Source: Oegoconia quadripuncta (taxonomy: Eukaryota; Arthropoda; Insecta; Lepidoptera; Autostichidae). Taken from it: DNA of 64,000 nt. This document shows positions 21,475 to 31,867 of this stretch, in pieces; the first letter of the stretch is position 1, and each line of letters begins with the position of its first letter. The stretch lies in assembly GCA_949316235.1 (NCBI GenBank), contig OX438748.1, positions 4,281,001-4,345,000 of the forward strand, given 5' to 3'. Both the position numbers and the translations under genes were made by a program. Under the pieces are notes generated by a model. That model was given only the letters and a program-made list of their open reading frames with translations, had not been told where the DNA came from and made no database searches.

Positions 21475-21906
21475 TCTCAACTAATATTATAACATTCGCA
21501 CTAAGCGGTTCGACTTTTCATTCATAATACGAACAGCCAAGGCATGGAACTCCCTTCCGGCGTCAGTTTTTCCTGAATCCTACAACCTTGGGATCTTCAA
21601 GAGCAGGGTGAATAGGCATCTACTGAGATCACGTGCTTCATCTTCGGCCACATCGTCACTTCCCATCAGGTGAGATTGTGGTCAAACGCGTGTCCAGCTA
21701 ATCATAAAAAAAACAAAATGCGAAAATTTGTGTGTATGTCTGTATGTATGATTGTTACCTCTTCACTCCTATACGGCCTGGACGGATTTGGATGAAATTT
21801 AGTGGGTAGACAGATTAGGTCCTGGATTAACATATAGACAAATTTTTTTGCGGAACCGATTTTGATAAAATCTTCTACGCGGGCGAAGTCGCGGGCGGAA
21901 AGCTAG
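21475..21906 (+). mobile_element. LEP1-like Helitron interrupted by a LINE 3' end
   Basis: It begins TCTCAACTAATATTATAA at 21475, is broken by the LINE fragment at 21494-21713, resumes with AATGCGAAAATTTGTGTG, and ends GGGCGAAGTCGCGGGCGG followed by AAAGCTAG/T at 21906. Compared with the intact copy at 28485-28685, the Helitron sequence on both sides is colinear. Confidence 0.85.
21494..21713 (+). mobile_element. Jockey/CR1-like LINE 3' end (family L1)
   Basis: A clean frame encodes RFDFSFIIRTAKAWNSLPAS and continues through YNLGIFKSRVNRHLL to a TGA at about 21670. This is the typical end of a Jockey/CR1-clade ORF2 protein. A short 3' untranslated part and poly-A follow. It is nested in a Helitron. 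Confidence 0.9.
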
Positions 21907-21997
21907 TTATAGGTCACGACCTTATCCTGAATGGTTCAGATGTATTCCAAACTAAAGCGCTTGGGTATTCCAAACAATAAAAGATTGAAACAACATC

Positions 21998-22040
21998 CCG
22001 GTTGGTATAGTGGATAGTCTGTCTGTAAAACCAACGGTTA
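21998..22040 (+). mobile_element. SINE family C head fragment
   Basis: GGTTGGTATAGTGGATAGTC and ACCAACGGTTAC match the A-box region and following part of family C. The rest is absent. Confidence 0.5.
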
Positions 22041-22249
22041 CATAATTTTTGACTAGAAATTTATGACTTTTTGACTATAACTAATAAAGATTTAGTCTTC
22101 AATCAGTTTCGATCACAGATAACAACAATACAAGAGATAAGTATACAACTATGGGTTCCACTGAATACCAGTGCTACAGCATGTTCCACATTGGAATCAA
22201 AGGCTTTGCTTTGCCTAAATACATTATCTGTACTTATTCTGTATACTGT

Positions 22250-22378
22250 ACCTACATCGTCATCATCATCATATTGACCACAGGACATCCACTGCAGAAC
22301 AAATGCCTCCTCCATAGATTTCCTGAGTGACCGGTTGGAACCGGCCTGCATCCAGCGATTTACCGCGACCTTTATGAA
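22250..22378 (-). mobile_element. RTE-like LINE 3' end
   Basis: A (CATCAT)n tail and AGGACATCCACTGCAGAAC mark the reversed 3' end. The minus-strand frame includes GCRPVPTGHSGNLWRRHLFC in degraded form. Confidence 0.7.
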
Positions 22379-22393
22379 ATCATCAGTGTGCGA

Positions 22394-22884
22394 TGTGTGA
22401 GTTTTGTCTCGTTTTTAACTTTACCATCGCGTTCGTGTTTACGAAAAAAGTCTTTATTTTTTATGGTTAACTGGATACGCATTTGACCACAATCTCACCT
22501 GATGTGACCGAAGATGAAGCACGCGATCTCAGTAGATGCCTATTCACCCTGCTCTTGAAGATCCCAAGGTTGTAGGATTAAGGAAAGACTGACGCCGAAA
22601 GGGAGTTCCATGCTTCGGCTGTTCGCATTATGAATGAAGAATCGAACCGCTTAGTGCGAATGTTCGGTATGTTAACTACATACGGGTAGAATCCCTCCCC
22701 GCGCCTAGTAGTCCGAAGATGGAATGGCGATGGTGGAATAAGACTGTGTAATTCCAATTGTGTAAGTCCCTATAAAAAAATGGTTTTGTAAACTATCCGC
22801 TAGAGGCGCTGCACATTTCTCCATACAAATCGTCACGTAAACGTGAACGCGGTAGTAAAGTTAAGTCGAAACAAAACTCACACT
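22394..22884. mobile_element. MITE (family M1) interrupted by a LINE 3' end
   Basis: Ends TGTGAGTTTTGTCTC and the inverted counterpart ACAAAACTCACAC, each about 50 bp of inverted repeat. The intact copy of about 176 bp is at 31868-32043. The insert at 22453-22762 splits it. Confidence 0.8.
22453..22762 (-). mobile_element. Jockey/CR1-like LINE 3' end (family L1) inside MITE M1
   Basis: A reverse-oriented copy starting with a T-rich tail, with the reverse complement of the YNLGIFKSRVNRHLL-coding block. The flanks AAAGTC (about 22447-22452) and TAAGTC (about 22763-22768) look like the target duplication. Confidence 0.8.
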
Positions 22885-22889
22885 CAGCC

Positions 22890-23049
22890 CTCTGTCCACC
22901 TTTCGCTCACGTAGTGAAACGCCGAGCATCGCCTTTTTCATAGTTCTTTGGGTGACTTTGAGCGTTCTTATGAACTTAAGTAGGTACATATGTCCGTCCA
23001 GCGCAAGTGCAGGCGCGTCCAGCGTTTGCAGCGTTAGCTGAGCCAGCAA
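22890..23049 (-). mobile_element. RTE-like LINE internal fragment
   Basis: The minus-strand frame contains KFIRTLKVTQRTMKKAMLGV, the conserved segment between the reverse transcriptase thumb and C-terminus of RTE proteins (usually RKLKVTQRAMERAMLGV). Confidence 0.8.
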
Positions 23050-23650
23050 GCCCTTTCACTGCTACAATTATATTGTGCATTATTCAAAGATTTCTTCCTG
23101 TATAATAACAATTATATTTATGGTTCTGTACAATGTACTCGTATTGTGGTAAGTTTATATGTCTATGTTATTAAAATGTAAATGTAAATGTAAATAAAAT
23201 AAAATAAAAAAATAAAATAAAATGAGCCTACTGTATCTGCATGTGTCAAATAAATGATTTTAACAATTTTTCACACTGAATAATTTCACGTATGAAAGAT
23301 TGAAACAAAACAAAACACAGATACAGAGACATTAAATATTATTTGTATGCCGCAGTAAAACAAAAAGGCCACAAGTACATAATTATGTTGATTTGCCCAT
23401 GACGTGCAAAACAATGGCATGCTCGTGAAATACAATTGCCGTGTTGCATGAGTTTGACGAATGTAAAAAAATAAAATAATTGCTAGATCTCACTTGAAAG
23501 AGATGACTTAGAACCGCTTCGTAATAACTTCAAGCATTTATTTCAAGATACAATCCTGTCAAAAACATTTCAAGTAAACATGTGTAGCCAAGACTCGAAA
23601 TCGTTTCACTCATAAAAAGCTATGAGATCCGATACAAAGCCAAGCGCCCA
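23050..23650. other. Intronic stretch with no clear feature
   Basis: AT-rich with an (AAAAT)n tract at 23190-23225. No coding structure. Confidence 0.35.
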
Positions 23651-23776
23651 CGTTTGACCGAAGAACGTTTGATCGTAAGCCAAATACATTGCGGAATTGG
23701 TTTTAATTAAAAATTTTAATGATAAACAAACTCCGCAATGTACTCGGCTTTCGATCCGACGTTCTCCTGTCAAACG
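23651..23776. mobile_element. Fold-back MITE of 126 bp
   Basis: The left half (CGTTTGACCGAAGAACGTTT onward to GCGGAATTGG) is the imperfect inverse of the right half, which ends in ...TCCTGTCAAACG. The arms are about 52 bp, around a short AT-rich centre (about 23703-23722). Confidence 0.8.
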
Positions 23777-23779
23777 TTT

Positions 23780-24062
23780 TTCGGGATAGTGTAATTCAGT
23801 ATACCATTTTTAACCGATTTCCACCACACATGGTAAAGACTGTCTCCGGGTTTAAGCTTAAAAATAAAAAAATTACATTTAGAAAACCCTTATGGAATCA
23901 ACGAAATACACCAAAAAAAACTGGATTAAAACATGGCAAAGAATCTGTCCCCTCGTTGAATGTATGAATAGAACCGCACTCAAAACGGACTACACATTAC
24001 TGAGATACATCCAGACAAAGACACACTCTCTCATACCACCCGTCGTTTTTCGTCGGGGGTTT
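23780..24062. repeat. Unclassified dispersed repeat (family Z)
   Basis: It ends with CGTCGTTTTTCGTCGGGGGT. The same ending and upstream blocks recur at 58250-58495 and, more degraded, at 35480-35735. The terminal GACG...CGTC can pair as a hairpin. Confidence 0.55.
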
Positions 24063-24064
24063 AA

Positions 24065-24332
24065 TAATAAATAAATAAATATCTTTACACATTCACACAG
24101 CCCCATCTAGTTCCATACTAAGCAACTAGGCTTGCATTGTGGATACCAGATGGTTGACATACTACAGAAATACATTTTTTTTGTAAATAAATACTTATTA
24201 TAAATGAAAACATCCATAACTCGGGTACACGTGTCCGTATTCATCATACACACATATGCCCCTAGCGGGATTCGAACCCGCGACCTTTTGGTATAGTGGT
24301 CAAGAGTTTCTAACCACTACATCAAAAGCAGC
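24065..24332 (-). mobile_element. tRNA-derived SINE, family A
   Basis: Reverse copy with B-box-like GGGATTCGAACCCGCGACC and head end near 24332. A (TAAA)n tail is at 24065. Confidence 0.85.
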
Positions 24333-24905
24333 GCTACGCCGATTTTGGATCATCTTGGCGAGGTACCGCCGTGCACCTTTTGGAGATGCTTTGTCTAAGT
24401 ACTAGGCATATTTGGGAGTGAAATTTAAATTTTCACTGAACAATAGACTTTAAGTTCCTAGACATAACCCATTTAATCGAGGTAATAAAATGAACGATTA
24501 TGACAACCATCATTATACCGTATATGTCCTGGTCTTGTAATAACCCTGGAAAATAACCCTGTCCCTCGGTCAATACAATTAGGAACAACGGGGACAGGAA
24601 AAGAACCGTTTCATTATTTCCTTTTGCAACTAACTACATCGCATCCGACGTTATGGTCCTTTTTTCCTTAACAATAGAAATTAGGTACGGTAAAGCGTAA
24701 TGTAATTGTGATAATGAACGAGAACACGTTGTTTACACAATAAATGTATAAAATAACTAAAAAAATTATGTTTGTACAAACATTCGGCCGAATGTTCGGT
24801 AAAACTTTTACCGATCAGAATATTCGGCCGAATATTCGGTATAATTGATTCCTTTGCGTAAACAATACAAGTAATAATTTTTTTGTTGAAATGTTGTAAT
24901 TTCTA
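24333..24905. other. Intronic stretch; AT-rich, with ATTCGGCCGAAT palindromes
   Basis: The words ATTCGGCCGAAT and ATTCGGCCGAATATTCGG occur at about 24782-24794 and 24820-24838. These perfect short palindromes look like a local duplication. Otherwise nothing is recognisable. Confidence 0.4.
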
Positions 24906-25145
24906 GACGACCTGTTTGGTGTAGTGGTTAGAAACTCTGCTGCTATACCAAAAGGTCGCTGGTTCGAATCCCGCTAGGGACATATGTTTTTATGATGAAT
25001 ACAGACATGTGTTCCCGAGTTATGGATGTGATGGATGAAAAAAAAATGTATTTGTTTAGTTTATCAACCATCCATAATACAAGCCTAGTTACTTAGTGTG
25101 GAACTAGACGGCGCTGTGTGTATGTGCAAAGATATTCATTATTAA
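24906..25145 (+). mobile_element. tRNA-derived SINE, family A
   Basis: Starts GACGACCTGTTTGGTGTAGT (A box), B box GGTTCGAATCCCGCTAGG, body to GGAACTAGACGGCGCTGTGT and AT-rich tail. Confidence 0.9.
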
Positions 25146-25439
25146 TTATTTAATCATGCAACTCTTGATTAAATCGATTGATCGTGCCCGACATAAAAAT
25201 GATAAGAAACTGATTCCCTTTAATTCAAACATCAACGTCGGCCTTCACCCCCCCTAGAAGGTTTAAAGAGAACAAAGTAGGAAACCTTGGACTATAATCT
25301 CCTTTTCTTTACCAATACACCAGATTGGATATAGGTACATCAGCATCTTTTTTTTTATCTTAATTTAATTTAGGGACTTGAGTCCTTCTAGACATGACAG
25401 TCCCATCGTACCCTGACCAAGATTCACTGATGAGAAGAT
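25146..25439. other. Intronic stretch with no clear feature
   Basis: No recognisable structure. Confidence 0.3.
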
Positions 25440-25595
25440 ACCTTTTTCTTACTTACACACCCTATTTCTTTCTTTAATTAGCCTGGGGTCCAAGGTAGCA
25501 ATAGAGTCTCGTAGGGCACCGTCTACCTTCAGTACCACTGTTGATCCTAGCTTACAGGAGTTACAGTGGGAGGAGTGTGGAGGTGGGATTGATGA
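25440..25595 (+). mobile_element. LINE 3' region (family L3), first segment only
   Basis: CCTGGGGTCCAAGGTAGCAA and CACCGTCTACCTTCAG and GGAGTTACAGTGGGAGGAGT match 30725-30905 closely. Confidence 0.65.
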
Positions 25596-25777
25596 GAAGA
25601 TACAAACATATTATATAATAATCTGGCCGCTATTGATCCAGGTTTACCCAAAATTGATTGAGCCAAACCTACAGCGTATTGACTCAGCTTTACATCAGCA
25701 TCTGCTGCTCGCCTATTAATCTATAATAATTATAATCACATCACTTACATATTGACATACACATCTTACATACACAT

Positions 25778-26106
25778 GACGACCTGTTTGGTGTAGTGGT
25801 TAAAAATTCTGACTGCTGTACCAAAAGGTCGCGGGTTCGATCCCCAGCGGGGTACATGTTTAAGTACTCTGTTTGGTTAGTGGTAGGGCATTTTAAATGT
25901 CCGCTTGGCTAGCTAACACCATCTTATCTAAATCTGCCGCCAAGCAGCAATGTTAATAGCATTGTTGTGTTCCGGTTGTCAGAGATAAGATAGCCAGTCC
26001 CCCAAATGTGTTGGGGTTTCCGGATTAGTATGCTTCCACCTTCGACCTCATCTTCACTTAACATCAGGTGTGATTGAGGTCAAGTACAAACCCGTCGTGC
26101 ATAAAA
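25778..26106 (+). mobile_element. Chimeric SINE: family A head joined to family B body
   Basis: The first 55 bp or so are the family A tRNA-like head (GACGACCTGTTTGGTGTAGT to CCAAAAGGTCG). From the shared B box (GGGTTCGATCCCCAGCGGGG, about 25831-25850) on, the copy is family B up to the poly-A at 26105. No break lies between the parts. Confidence 0.85.
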
Positions 26107-26114
26107 AATAAATA

Positions 26115-26395
26115 AAAAAAATAATATTTAATTATTAATTGTGAAATTGCCTGGCATGTTAATGGTTAATGAATGGTTATGTCCATGGATGTTTATCATC
26201 TAAATAGTCTGATATTTTATAATATGCTTTCTTAATAAGTTTCTGATTTATGGTACCATTAAATTTATTGAAAGGAAGATTTTTTATATCAACAGAAACC
26301 TTATTGAAATTTTCTTCTTGTATTGTGTTTATCACTATTTTTCCTAAATAATGCTTTATGGTTTGTGTATGTGTGGAATGTACTGACAAGACTAG
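26115..26395 (-). mobile_element. Jockey/CR1-like LINE 3' end (family L2)
   Basis: The minus-strand frame at 26177-26389 reads VSVDIKNLPFNKFNGTINQK then LIKKAYYKISDYLDDKHPW and a stop. This is the conserved C-terminus of the family. Confidence 0.85.
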
Positions 26396-26958
26396 CCAAT
26401 AACTGATGCGAAATTTGGGGAATATAATGTGGGGACCTCGCCTTTTATTAGGGAGTCTTTAGGTTGTTTTAGATTGATGATACAGGGGGTCTACTCTCTA
26501 ACGACAATAGCTCGGACGGCCGTAACTAAGCTAAGAATCCTTTATTTGCATAACTTCAGACATTCCTTGCGTCCCGTACTAACTTGTGATGTCCAACTGT
26601 ATACAACAAAAGTAAAATAATGACGATTGGTTTATAATTGACACAAAGCTATTGTCGTTAGAGAGTAGACCCTGAACCAGTGATCTGACCTTTAGACTTC
26701 CTACCAATAAAAAATTACACAACGCACCATATTTCTTTGAAGACCGCATTCCAATAGATCCATTTATAGATTCTTATGTCATAGAATTATAAAATCTATT
26801 TTAAGTTATTCAATTAAAATATTTATTCTGTTAGCAACACGTTTACCATAGTAACATGCATTAATTAACTTGGAACGATATTTTTACCTTCGACAGTGAA
26901 CATAGGAAATAAGTGATTGGATACGAGCGTTTCAGTAAGATTAGCTTTGTTATCTTTT
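26396..26958. other. Intronic stretch with an inverted 20-bp word
   Basis: GGGTCTACTCTCTAACGACA at about 26488-26507 recurs inverted at about 26654-26673. The interval of about 186 bp could be a small MITE. Nothing else is recognised. Confidence 0.4.
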
Positions 26959-27094
26959 ATAAGTGAAGATGAGGTCGAAGGTGGAAGCGTACTGACCCGG
27001 AAACCACAACACATTTGGGGTACTGGCTATCTTATCTCTGACAACCGGAACACAACAATGCTATTAACATTGCTGTTTGGCGGCAGATTTAGAT
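26959..27094 (-). mobile_element. SINE family B, partial
   Basis: GAAGATGAGGTCGAAGGTGG to GGCGGCAGATTTAGATA in reverse orientation; the head is missing. Confidence 0.8.
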
Positions 27095-27240
27095 AATTAT
27101 TGCGCCTTCTTGTAAAACAAAAACCTGTTTTTAAAAAGAGCGACCCTTCGAGTTTCCTGCTTATTCTTCTCAGGGGAAAATTGCCTTTTGAACAAGCAGT
27201 AGGTTAAAAAATGATAAATGTGACTATTTTAATTGTACAA
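27095..27240 (+). mobile_element. LINE 3' tail (family L2)
   Basis: CGACCCTTCGAGTTTCCTGC and TTGAACAAGCAGTAGGTTAA match 34330-34420. It abuts the SINE B fragment without spacer. Confidence 0.6.
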
Positions 27241-27764
27241 TATATGGCCCGCGATAATTATAATCGCATAAAAGGTAAATTGTAATTTGTAACTAACATT
27301 TGTGAAAAATAATACTGTAACTATGGCCCTCCTCTGAAATTTCTTAAATTTCCTGGCCCCCTATGAAGAAAGTTTGCCTACCACTGTTCTAAACAGTTTC
27401 GCGGATTGCTATAAGAGTTGTGGATTTCTTGCGTCGCTTCTTGTACCACAGATGATTTCCCTTTCCGAAGCGGTAGTAGGTTGGACAAACTGACTGACAG
27501 ATACATTCAATAAGGCCTTTTTAAATTAACATTCAACAAATTATGTCACGTGCCTTACGTTGAAATAAAAAATGCTTGAAGTTATTATTTTGTAGTATTT
27601 TATCATGCTGCCTATCCTGTGACATCGCTGCGCATGCCACTGAACTACACGGCCCATAGATACCTATCTAGTATGAAGGAGGCGGAGTATGCGGCCCTGT
27701 CAAGGTTATTATTTACGTGTACCTACTTGATGTGTTGACATTCCCCTCGCCTATTATTGGGAGT
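27241..27764. other. Intronic stretch with no clear feature
   Basis: No recognisable structure. Confidence 0.3.
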
Positions 27765-28010
27765 CTTTTTTTTTATGCACAACGGGTTAGCACTTGACCT
27801 CAATCACACTTGATGTTAAATGAAGATTAGGCCGAAGGTGGTAACGTTCTGACCCGGAAACCCCATATTTTGTTAGGACTTGCTATCTTTTATCTGACAA
27901 CGGAAACACTTGCTATTATAACATTGCTGATTGGGGGCAGACTTAGATAAGATGGTGTTAGCTAGCCAGGCGGACATTTGAAATGCTCTACCACCAAGCA
28001 AACCAGTATC
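27765..28010 (-). mobile_element. SINE family B, partial
   Basis: Reverse copy from poly-T at 27765 to the body block near 28010. It is divergent; the tRNA-like head is missing. Confidence 0.8.
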
Positions 28011-28014
28011 ATTT

Positions 28015-28300
28015 GGTTCCGGCATTTAAAAATAACTGAGCTAACTCGTCTCATCCTGTGGGTGTCGTAAGAGGCGACTAAGGAACTATACACCAAGAAA
28101 ACATCTACAGGCTTGCATATTTCAACTGCGACAGGTTCATCGCTTGTCACGTGCACGTGCATTTCTTTATATCTCGAACGGTAAAACGTGGAGGTTGTTT
28201 CAAGTATTAAACTTTAATGTTTAAACTCAAATGCTTATGTTTGGGATATCTCTGACCACCTTATTTTGGATAAATGTCGTGATGTTATGTATGTATGAAC
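28015..28300. repeat. LINE-type 3' fragment with GGTGTCGTAAGAGGCGACTA
   Basis: The block CTGTGGGTGTCGTAAGAGGC is one that I recall as recurrent in lepidopteran retroelement tails; a sibling is at 52000-52200. Both are followed by a stretch ending near a CAAACATT-like or TTTGGGATATC word. Confidence 0.45.
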
Positions 28301-28484
28301 TGTGCGGTTGATGACGTAGCCACAGCTCAAGAACTCGTTAACTTCAAATAGTACTAAGGTGCTAAGATATTAAAAACTCTACTTGTATTTACACAAATGT
28401 AAATTTATACGTCTGTCATTATTTATCGCTAGGTATCTATTTGCGGTTTGAAGCGGCATTTACAGGAAAACTAGTATGAGAAAT

Positions 28485-28685
28485 TCCCAACTAATATTAT
28501 AAATGGGAACGTTTGTGTGTATGTATGTTTGTAGGTAACAACGGTCACGCCTCTACGGCTGGACGGATTTGGATGAAATTTGGTGGGTAGACAGATTAGG
28601 TTTGGAATAATATATAGGCCAATTTTTTGTTGAACCGCTTTTGATAAAATCTACCACGTGGACGAAGTCGCGGGCGGAAAGCTAG
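28485..28685 (+). mobile_element. LEP1-like Helitron, intact 201 bp
   Basis: 5' TCCCAACTAATATTATAAAT; (TATG)n; GGACGGATTTGGATGAAATT; 3' hairpin-prone GACGAAGTCGCGGGCGG and AAAGCTAG/T. It is the cleanest copy of the family in this window. Confidence 0.85.
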
Positions 28686-28886
28686 TTTTACATAAATCCT
28701 TAATGTATATGCTGACTTTCATAGCTATTCATGGAAGATTTTCCCTAATCCCCACCCTGGGAGGCGAGATTTTTTGGAGCTCACCAATAAAGTTACGACC
28801 CTTCACTGATCTATGCTGTTATGCTCATGATCCTCTGGGCCCCTTTTACTTCACCCACCAGAGATATAGTTCTCTCCAAGGTATCA

Positions 28887-29477
28887 TCATCATCAGCCAC
28901 AGGACGTCCACTGCTGAACATAGGCATCCCCCATAGAATTTCTGAGTTACCAGTTGGAAGCGGCCTACATCCAGCGATTTTCAGGTCATCTGCCCACCTT
29001 GTGAGTGGACATCTTGCGCTGCGCTTGCCGGTGTGTGGTCTCCACTCGAGAACTTTAATGCCCCACCGGCCACCAGGTCTTCGAGCTATGTATTCTGCCC
29101 ACTGCCACTTCTTTTTTCATTCCTGATTTGATGACGTATAGTGAAACGCCGAGCATCGCCCTCTCCATAGCGCGTTGCGTGATCTTGAGCCTTCTTATGA
29201 GGCCCATAGTGAGACACCACATTTAAGGGCCATAAGTTATCATTGGTAACAAACATTGATTAGAGACTTTCGTCTTCCAGCACTGAGGTATCTTTGAGGT
29301 AAAGACGTTACGCAAGTCCCGAACCCGTCCATCCAAGTTGGATTCGTCGATTGCCTCTCTCTCGAAGTTGGGCATATCTAATCGGATCTCTTGCACTAAA
29401 TAGACATACTCGCTTACAACTTCGGGAATAGAGTTCTCAACCAATATTGGTGTGGGCACGACGTGAGCATTCGCCAT
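28887..29477 (-). mobile_element. RTE-like LINE, about 590 bp of ORF2 3' end
   Basis: On the minus strand, 29477-29223 encodes HVVPTPILVENSIPEVVSEY followed by SKIPQCWKTKVSNQCLLPMI, the thumb region after an RTE reverse transcriptase. A frameshift and stop at about 29222 is followed by the segment with the MLGVSL block and the C-terminus ending at a (CATCAT)n tail near 28887. It is non-functional, and the longest RTE-like copy here. Confidence 0.9.
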
Positions 29478-29486
29478 AACCGAATT

Positions 29487-29672
29487 GACGACCGATTGGT
29501 GTAGTGGATAGTGACGCTGTCAGCGATACCAACGGTTGCGAACATTTATTCCCGAGTCTTGGATGTTTATATAAATATTTATGTATGTTTATCCGTTATC
29601 TAGTATCAATAGCACAAGCTTTGCTTAGTTTGGGACTAGATGATTGGTGTAAGTGTCCGAAATATTACTTAT
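29487..29672 (+). mobile_element. tRNA-derived SINE, family C
   Basis: GACGACCGATTGGTGTAGTG head, a B-box region shortened to ACGGTTGCGAACATT, and the conserved tail TTTGGGACTAGATGATTGGT. Confidence 0.8.
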
Positions 29673-30354
29673 TTCGTTCTTATATAATTTTCGTTTTGTC
29701 CATGTTCATCTTAAAGCTTGCTTGTTGAGATAGGGCTAGGGTAGAGATATGTCCCGCGGTAGACAGTAACTAATTGAAGCAGACATGAAGTCACTTTTGC
29801 TTGTAATGGGCGAGGTATAACAAAAGAATAATTCGCTTCACTATCATACGACATACTAAGCCTCTTGTGATTCCATACGATCGTTCAATCGCAGATGATG
29901 AAGTTGGGCCCATACGAGACCGCAACGAGCCGGCGAGGCGAGGATATAATATCAGACGAAATCGCGAAAGCCGGTGAAGTTTCACTCTAAATAAGGGAAG
30001 TTGCGTAACACCTTCCGCCTTCATTTGGATTCTGGAAACCAGTTTCTCTTGTAGGCCTAAGGAGGTCAGTCGTCTGCACGTCTACCTGTCGCTGTCGCTA
30101 GGCACAAAACACCATCAGCATACCGCTCGTCAATTTGGGTATTTTGGTTACCAACTTGCTATTTTGCATGGCGTGGTCGCGTGCATTATTATTTAACTGT
30201 CAAATAAAAGAAACGCCATTTCGAAGTAGAATAAAGTCGACATGTTGACCCGTTGTCCAGTTATAAGACAATACACTAACTGTATACATTTGCATATTCA
30301 GATAACTGTTTATTCTTGATTATACTTCTAATTAATGTGAGCTACGAGATGATG
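29673..30354. other. Intronic stretch with no clear feature
   Basis: The small minus-strand frame at 29791-30024 matches no family that I know. Confidence 0.3.
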
Positions 30355-30725
30355 ACTTATAGTACTGACACGTGGTCTAACTGTGGACCTCATAAGAAAG
30401 CTCAAGGTCACGCAAGGGCGATGCTCGGCATTTCACTATATTATCGAATGAATTAAGAAACGACGAACGAAAGTAACCGACATAGCCCAGCGGATAAGTA
30501 AGTTGAAATGGCAGTCGGTGGGCACATAGCTCGAGGATGGCCGGCTGGGCATTAAAGGTCTCGAGTGGAGACCACGCACCGGCAAGCGCAGCGTATGACG
30601 TCCACTCACAAAACGGACGAGCTGATGAGATCGCGGGTGTTCGCTGGTAGCAGGCTGTTTTAGACCAGTCGCTCTGGAAATCTATATTGGAGGTCTATGG
30701 TCTGCAGTGGACGTGATGCTTAGGA
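30355..30725 (+). mobile_element. RTE-like LINE 3' end
   Basis: CCTCATAAGAAAGCTCAAGG and GCGATGCTCGGCATTTC give the KKAQ-RAMLGIS block; GTCTCGAGTGGAGACCACGC and GCAGTGGACGTGATGC mark the C-terminus. Several frameshifts. Confidence 0.8.
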
Positions 30726-31320
30726 AATACTTACCTTTCCTACTTACACACTCTATTCCTTTCTTTAATTAGTCTAGGGTCCAAGGTAGCAATAGAATCA
30801 CGTAGGGCACCGTCTACCTTCAGTAGGCGCCGTGTCGAGTACCACTGTTGATCCTGGCTTACAGGAGTTACAGTGAGAGGAGTGTGGAGGCGGGATCTGC
30901 TACGATGGTTACTCTGCGTTATAATGTTTCTACACATATAATCAATTAGAATTATAGTATATCTAAAGTACACCTATCATTCGTATATATGGTATATATA
31001 TATATTATGTGTATGAAATATACAGGTACTTAGGTACTCATTATTTGTGTGTGTCCCATGAGCGTCCGTGGTCTCACCATAGGCTCCACTGAAAACCAGC
31101 GTTGTAGTCGTTCTTCTTCTCTCGACTACAACAAATGCTGAGTTGGGGACCTGATTTGATGCTACTTTGCGACACCGAAAACTAGCCAATGCATACCTAC
31201 TTATATTATGTTCCACATTTCTATGTTGTGTTATGTAGTACATGGGTAACAATTAAATGTATTGTTTATGTGTCGCTAATTGGATCAAATAAAGTTTTCT
31301 TATTCTTATTCTTATAGAAT
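30725..31320 (+). mobile_element. LINE 3' region (family L3), uninterrupted copy
   Basis: First segment at 30725-30905; second segment 31050-31320 with GTGTCCCATGAGCGTCCGTG and CTCCACTGAAAACCAGCG, ending in AATAAAGTTTTCTTATTC and a (CTTATT)n tail. Confidence 0.7.
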
Positions 31321-31639
31321 AAGTCCTTTTATTCTATATGTATTGACATTGATATAACCATGTTAGGAACACCTTATTTATTTCGCAATTTACAATGTTC
31401 TTGTACTAACTTTATATATTTATTTAACTCTTTTTTTGTACAAGCGTATATTGATGTTTATACATTAAAAAATACAAAAAACTCTGGACAATATTAATAA
31501 TAATACATACGTACATAAATACACATACCGTACACACACACACGTATACCAGTCATGAAACAACATACATAATAATTTATTTTATTGCCTTTATTATAAT
31601 GTCTTTAATATATTTAATATAATGTATTATATTATATGA
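31321..31639. other. AT-rich intronic stretch
   Basis: Low complexity with (ACACAC)n at about 31535-31545. No coding structure. Confidence 0.35.
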
Positions 31640-31800
31640 GGTTATGTCACCTGTTCGAAAATGACGATGTGGTCGAAGATGAAGTACGCGATCTCAGTAG
31701 ATTCCTATTCACCCTGCTGTTGAAGATCTGAAGGTTGTATGATTTTGGAAAGACTGACGCCGTAAGGGAGTTTCATGCCTTGGCTGTTGTATTATGAAGT
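31640..31800 (-). mobile_element. Jockey/CR1-like LINE 3' end (family L1)
   Basis: AAGATGAAGTACGCGATCTC and ATTCCTATTCACCCTGCTGT are reversed C-terminal coding blocks, as in 22453-22762. Confidence 0.75.
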
Positions 31801-31867
31801 AGTCCAGAAATGAACTGGTAAAGGTCACTTTCTATTCTTTATTGCACAAGAAATACAAAGTGTGCGA

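Noticed and set aside
24906..24980. tRNA gene candidates at this and similar places (19565, 25778, 29487, 33697, 43529, 53215, 54910)
   Set aside because: A- and B-box-like words are present, but acceptor and anticodon stems do not form and the same SINE body follows each. They are SINE heads.
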